This document shows positions 60,467 to 64,000 of a stretch of DNA of 64,000 nt, one piece after another. How positions within the stretch are numbered: position 1 is the first letter of the stretch; each line of letters opens with the position of its first letter. Below the pieces are notes generated by a model that was not told the DNA's origin, made no database searches, and saw only the letters and a program-made list of their open reading frames with translations. The stretch lies in NCBI RefSeq assembly GCF_021502675.1, contig NZ_JAKFHA010000018.1:1-64000 (forward strand), given 5' to 3'. The position numbers and the translations under genes were made by a program. Source of the stretch: Yinghuangia soli. GTDB lineage: Bacteria > Actinomycetota > Actinomycetes > Streptomycetales > Streptomycetaceae.

Positions 60467-61834
60467 TCACGGGCTCAGCCGGTGGATGTCGCGCGGGAAC
60501 AGCGCCGTGCGGCGGATGTTGTCGGCGCCGATCAGCCGGGCTGTCCAGCGCTCCAGCCCCAGCGCGAACCCGCCGTGCGGGGGCATGCCGTGCCGGAACG
60601 CCGCCAGGTAGCCCTCGTACGGCTCCGGCGACAGGCCGCGGGCGGCGAGCGCCGCGAGGTAGTCGTCGTGGCGGTGCAGGCGCTGGCCGCCGGTGACCAG
60701 TTCGAGGCCGCGGAACAGCAGGTCGAAGCTGTTGGAGTACTCCGGGCGGCCGGGTTGGGGGTGGGTGTAGAAGGGCCGCTTGGCCATCGGGTAGCCGGTG
60801 ACGAACAGGAACTCGCTGCCGTGCTCGCGTACCGCCCACGCGGACAGCCAGCGCTCGTGCGCGGGGGCGAGGTCGGGTTCGCCGCGCGGGTCCTCGTCGG
60901 TGTGCGCGGCGATCAGCTCTTGCGCGTCGGCGAAGTGGATCTCGGGGATGTGCGCCGGGACGTCGGGGAGTTCGACGTCCAGCAGTGCGCACGCCTCGCC
61001 GGCCCGGGTGCGTACGGATGCGGTCATCCCGGCCAGGACGTGCCGGACGACGGCCATGACGTCGCGGTGGTCGGCGATGAAGCCGAGTTCGGCGTCGAGC
61101 GAGGTGTACTGCGCGAGATGGCGTGCGGTGTCGTGCGGTTCGGCCCGGAACACCGGCCCGGTCTCGTACACCCGCTCGAACACGCCGACCATCGACTGCT
61201 TGAAGAACTGCGGCGACTGCGCCAGGTACGCGGGGCTGCCGAACCAGTCGACGGAGAACACCTCCGCGCCGGACTCCGTGGCGGTGCCGACCACCTTCGG
61301 CGTGTGGACCTCGGTGAACGCCAGTTCGTCCAGCGCCGCCCGGAACCCGGCCACCGATGCCGCCGAGACCAGGTGCGGGGCGCGCAGCCTGGGATGGCGC
61401 AGCGCGACCGGCGCGTGGTCGAGGATCGTCGGCAGCGCGGCGGGGACGTCGGGCCGGTACAGGTCGAACGGCCCGGGTGCGGCGGGCCCGGACAGCGCGG
61501 TGACCGTCGGGGACGTCACCTCCACCCCGCCGGGCGCCTGCGTGCTCGCGGTCGCGAGGCCCTCGACCTGCAGGACGGTCTCCTCGGGGAACCCGGCCAC
61601 GGCCGCGGCGGTCCGGGGGTCGGTGACGACGGTCTGGGACAGCCCGGAACGGTCGCGCAGCACGAGGAAGGTGGCCGTCTTCAGCGCGCGCCTGCGGTGC
61701 AGCCAGCCCTGCAGGGTGACGTGGCGGCCGACGTGCTGCGGGAGTTCCGCGGCCAGGACGCGCGGGACCGCAGGCGAACCCGCAGGCGGGGCTGCGGAAG
61801 GGGCCGCGGAAGGGGTAGTCGGCTTGGAGATCAT
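60467..61834 (-). CDS. aspS: Aspartyl-tRNA synthetase, archaeal (non-discriminating) type
   Basis: This 455-residue class-II aminoacyl-tRNA synthetase of the archaeal/eukaryotic-like AspRS type lacks the bacterial GAD insertion. Its OB-fold N-terminal domain reads HVGRHVTLQGWLHRRRALKT. Class-II motif 2 is GPVFRAEPHDTARH; motif 3 is GGFALGLERWTARL. The ATG at 61834 has AGAGG nearby; the preceding GTG at 61837 is less likely. Such enzymes often charge both tRNA-Asp and tRNA-Asn and are followed by GatCAB amidation. Here it is preceded by a T-box leader with GAC as the inferred specifier. A second, bacterial-type AspRS would be expected elsewhere in the genome, so this may be an inducible duplicate. 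Confidence 0.9.
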   Translation of the reverse strand: MISKPTTPSAAPSAAPPAGSPAVPRVLAAELPQHVGRHVTLQGWLHRRRALKTATFLVLRDRSGLSQTVVTDPRTAAAVAGFPEETVLQVEGLATASTQAPGGVEVTSPTVTALSGPAAPGPFDLYRPDVPAALPTILDHAPVALRHPRLRAPHLVSAASVAGFRAALDELAFTEVHTPKVVGTATESGAEVFSVDWFGSPAYLAQSPQFFKQSMVGVFERVYETGPVFRAEPHDTARHLAQYTSLDAELGFIADHRDVMAVVRHVLAGMTASVRTRAGEACALLDVELPDVPAHIPEIHFADAQELIAAHTDEDPRGEPDLAPAHERWLSAWAVREHGSEFLFVTGYPMAKRPFYTHPQPGRPEYSNSFDLLFRGLELVTGGQRLHRHDDYLAALAARGLSPEPYEGYLAAFRHGMPPHGGFALGLERWTARLIGADNIRRTALFPRDIHRLSP

Positions 61835-61865
61835 CACGAACCTCTGTCGAGTGTGCGGTGGTGAT

Positions 61866-62120
61866 CCCTTGGGAGTGCGGGCGAGAAGGGAACTCGCGGT
61901 GCCACCGCACTTTCACCACCTCCGTCATGACGACGGCGGCGGCCTCGACAGGCCCGGTCACGGGGGCCGGCCGGCGGGGCATTCGGGCCGCTGCCCCTGT
62001 GTGGGCGCGGCCGTTCCTCCCCGCACTCGGGAGGGTCTTCACCACCGGGGACAGGTCCGCCTTTCCAGCTTCCGGCGGCTCTCTCGTACCTGCCCGATCC
62101 GGTGACTACTTGTCTCCGTC
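61866..62120 (-). promoter_or_regulatory. T-box riboswitch leader for the aspartyl-tRNA synthetase gene
   Basis: Read on the minus strand, the leader begins near 62120 with GACGGAGACAAGTAG (the AG-bulge region of stem I). It continues with AGAGAGCCGCCGG and GCTGGAAAGGCGG, then GACCCTCCCGAGT at 62037-62025, where the first triplet GAC (62037-62035) is in the position of the specifier and GAGT is the conserved downstream signal. The T-box GGTGGCACCGCG spans 61906-61895, flanked by AGTGCGG, which can pair with CCGCACT (61880-61874) in the alternative fold. No T-tract follows the hairpin, so control may be translational. GAC matches Asp, the substrate of the gene. Confidence 0.78.
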
Positions 62121-62370
62121 GACGCGTTGCCCGGGAGGCTATGCGCACGCCGCCGCGCTCGGCAACCAGAAAATCCGCGCCGCGCACGGCGGCTGCACAT
62201 CCCGGCACACCCGGCCCCAAACCCGCCCGACGTCGACCCGACGCCGCCCGGATGCCACCCGCACGCCCGCCTCCGGCCTACCTCCAACCCCACCTCCAGC
62301 CCACCTCCAGCCCACCTCCGGTCCCGTCCCACGCCGACTCCACGAGGCTTCGACGCGCCCCGACTCGATC

Positions 62371-62401
62371 TTGACTGATCGTTCCATAATCGAGATAGGG
62401 T
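62371..62401 (+). promoter_or_regulatory. Promoter for a leaderless TetR message
   Basis: TTGACT (62371-62376) and TAGGGT (62396-62401) are separated by 19 bases. The ATG at 62408 is seven bases after the -10 box, exactly where transcription would start, and there is no Shine-Dalgarno. CTCGAT and ATCGAG (62364-62369, 62389-62394) flank the spacer and may be an operator. Confidence 0.5.
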
Positions 62402-62407
62402 TCCCTC

Positions 62408-63007
62408 ATGGCACGCACCAGGGAGTTCGACACCGCAGCCGCGGTCGACCAGGCGATGCACGTCTTCTGGCGGAAAGGCTACGAAGCGACGTCCATCCAG
62501 GACCTCGTCGACGCCACCGGCATCGGCCGCGGATCGCTGTACGCCGCCTTCGGCAGCAAGGACGGCCTGTACGAAGCCGCCCTCGCCCGCTACGCGGCGC
62601 AGGCCGCCACCGTCAACACCGGCGTCCTGCAGCGCCCCGCCCCGATCCGCGAACTCCTCCGCGACCTGCTGCTCGGCATGGTCGACGAGACCGTCGACGA
62701 CCCCGAACGGCGCGGCTGCCTCATCACCAACACCGCCGTCGAACGCGCCCCCCGCGACCCGACCGCGGGCCGCATCGTCGGCACCGCCCTCGACGCCCTC
62801 GCCGACGCGGTCACCGCCGCCCTGCGCCGCGCCCGCGACCAGGGCGAACTCCCCGCCGACACCGACCTGACCGCGTACGCCGACCTGATCGTCACCACCG
62901 TCCAGGGACTGCGCGTCCAGGGCAAAGCCGGCGCGGACCGGCGGCGCCTGGCCTCAGTCGTCGCCCTCACTCTTTCTGTACTGCCCGTTCACGATAGGAC
63001 GTCTTGA
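62408..63007 (+). CDS. TetR-family regulator
   Basis: This 199-residue repressor has the helix-turn-helix near residues 27-50 (SIQDLVDATGIGRGSLYAAFGSKDGLYEAAL). The ligand domain contains ERRGCLITNTAVERAPRDP, a pattern common in the YcdC/TetR regulators next to oxidoreductase genes. Its message appears leaderless. The stop codon overlaps the ATG of the next gene (TGATG), so the dehydrogenase is translationally coupled and the two form one operon. The ligand may be a reactive carbonyl or the substrate of that enzyme. Confidence 0.9.
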   Translation: MARTREFDTAAAVDQAMHVFWRKGYEATSIQDLVDATGIGRGSLYAAFGSKDGLYEAALARYAAQAATVNTGVLQRPAPIRELLRDLLLGMVDETVDDPERRGCLITNTAVERAPRDPTAGRIVGTALDALADAVTAALRRARDQGELPADTDLTAYADLIVTTVQGLRVQGKAGADRRRLASVVALTLSVLPVHDRTS

Positions 63008-63915
63008 TGGCCACGCCCGCACACCTGACCGCCCATCTGACCGTCGCTGTACTGGGCACCGGCATCATGGGCTCCGGCATGGCCCGCAACCTCGTCAGGG
63101 CCGGCCACACCGTACGCGTGTGGAACCGCACCCCGGGCAAGGCGTTGCTGCTCGAGGCGGACGGCGCAACAGCCGCCGCCGACCCGGCCGAAGCGGTCGC
63201 CGGAGCCGATGTCATCGTCACCATGCTCAGCGACGGCGACGCCGTCCACGCCGCGATCACCGCCGCTGCACCCGCCCTGCGCGCAGGCCAGGCCTGGGCC
63301 CAGATGAGCACCGTCGGCACCACCGCGCTGGACCGCCTCGCCGACCTCGCGGACACCCATCACCTGCTCTTCGCCGACGCCCCGGTCCAGGGCACCCGCC
63401 AACCCGCCGAAGCCGGAACGCTCGTCGTCCTCGCATCCGGCCCCGAACCCGCCCGCACCGACCCACGCCTGGCCGCGGTCTTCGACGCCGTCGGCAGCGA
63501 CACCGTGTGGGTCGGCACCACCGGGGCCGCCACCCGCCTCAAGCTCGCCACCGTCGGCTTCGCCGTCACGCTCACCTCGGTGCTGGCCGAGTCCCTCGCA
63601 CTCGCCGCGGGCCTGGGCATCGACCTCTCCCTGTTCGCCCGCGCGGTCAGCGGCGGACCGATGGACAGCCCGTACGTGCAGGCCAAGATGGGCGCGATCC
63701 TCGGCGGCGACTACGCGCCGAGCTTCTCCGTCCGCAACGCCGAAAAGGACACCCGGCTCATCGCCGAGGCCGCCGCCGAAGCCGGCGTACCCGTCGACCT
63801 GGCCACCGCGGCAGGGGACCGCTTCCGCCGCGCCGCGGCCCAGGGCCACGCCGACGACGACATGGCCGCCACGTACTTCGCGGGCCTCCCTGCCGTGGAG
63901 CCTTCGCAGCACTGA
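63007..63915 (+). CDS. NAD(P)-dependent beta-hydroxyacid dehydrogenase
   Basis: This 302-residue enzyme belongs to the 3-hydroxyisobutyrate/6-phosphogluconate dehydrogenase family. The nucleotide site is VAVLGTGIMGSGMARNLV. FADAPVQGTRQPAEAGTLVVLASG is the substrate-loop segment. The catalytic Lys lies in RLKLATVGFAVTLTSVLAESLALA. The C-terminal helical domain ends in SFSVRNAEKDTRLIAEAA. It would oxidise a small hydroxyacid or reduce a semialdehyde in the cytoplasm. Translation is coupled to the upstream TetR gene, so it is likely induced by its own substrate. A long terminator hairpin follows. Confidence 0.9.
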   Translation: MATPAHLTAHLTVAVLGTGIMGSGMARNLVRAGHTVRVWNRTPGKALLLEADGATAAADPAEAVAGADVIVTMLSDGDAVHAAITAAAPALRAGQAWAQMSTVGTTALDRLADLADTHHLLFADAPVQGTRQPAEAGTLVVLASGPEPARTDPRLAAVFDAVGSDTVWVGTTGAATRLKLATVGFAVTLTSVLAESLALAAGLGIDLSLFARAVSGGPMDSPYVQAKMGAILGGDYAPSFSVRNAEKDTRLIAEAAAEAGVPVDLATAAGDRFRRAAAQGHADDDMAATYFAGLPAVEPSQH

Positions 63916-63949
63916 CGGCGGTGAGCGCGGGCTCGGCGCTGCGCTCCTG

Positions 63950-63994
63950 CCCGTTCCCCCGGTGCGGTCGGTTCGTCCACGCTGGGGGAACGGG
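63950..63994 (+). terminator. Terminator after the dehydrogenase gene
   Basis: CCCGTTCCCCC (63950-63960) pairs exactly with GGGGGAACGGG (63984-63994) across a 23-base loop, about 35 bases beyond the stop codon. Confidence 0.6.
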
Positions 63995-64000
63995 CGTTCC

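Overview
The window is GC-rich actinomycete DNA. Nearly all genes show the strong G/C third-position bias of Streptomyces-like chromosomes. GTG and TTG starts are common, promoters are sparse, and TetR, MarR, AraC, HxlR and LysR regulators are dense. Streptomycetaceae or a close relative is the best guess, but no rRNA or tRNA gene is present to fix the genus. The gene content is accessory: oxidoreductases, hydrolases, regulators, small uncharacterised proteins, dead insertion sequences and broken genes. No complete biosynthetic cluster is visible.

Positions 1-4.8 kb are a decayed region. It holds two hypothetical genes (one with weak GC bias, probably acquired), a truncated IS256-type transposase, a coding-looking scrap next to it, and a metallo-beta-lactamase-fold gene broken by one missing base. 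Positions 5.2-10.9 kb look like a small catabolic island: a luciferase-like flavin monooxygenase, a TauD-type dioxygenase, a PaaI-type thioesterase, a TetR and an AraC regulator, and a pyridoxamine-oxidase-fold flavoprotein. A matching palindrome lies before the thioesterase gene and beside the TetR gene. Positions 10.9-17.4 kb carry a TerD-type protein, a CPA2 antiporter, a stand-alone KhtT-like N-terminal domain, an acyl-CoA thioesterase, a 17-bp tandem array, a tyrosine recombinase split by one missing base and a small proline-rich protein.

Positions 17.5-31.6 kb contain an MBL hydrolase, a histidine phosphatase, an acyl-CoA dehydrogenase divergent from a TetR gene across twin operators, an amidohydrolase, two tandem cysteine-rich paralogues (a third lies at 59.7 kb), an Ada-AlkA DNA-repair fusion, a TerD-VWA fusion and an HxlR regulator. 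Positions 31.6-45.4 kb contain two lipoproteins, two unusually long perfect hairpins in intergenic DNA, a pirin, and a probable TetR-controlled group (START-like protein, DUF4166 protein, TetR, leucine-rich-repeat protein) behind twin palindromes. An NmrA-like reductase, a winged-helix protein and an IS5-type transposase killed by an in-frame stop follow.

Positions 45.5-64 kb contain a secreted trypsin-fold protease, an O-methyltransferase, two SMI1/KNR4-like proteins, a HAD phosphatase, a START-domain protein, a MarR/FAD-oxidoreductase redox pair with twin operators, a phosphodiesterase, an ECF41-like sigma factor with a C-terminal SnoaL-like domain, a divergent DapA-like/LysR pair, a uridine-kinase-like protein, an archaeal-type aspartyl-tRNA synthetase and a TetR/hydroxyisobutyrate-dehydrogenase pair. 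The clearest regulatory discovery is a T-box leader before the aspartyl-tRNA synthetase; its inferred specifier codon is GAC (Asp). A second candidate RNA or DNA element is a 70-bp sequence present twice, at 50.9 and 52.9 kb, each copy upstream of a minus-strand gene.
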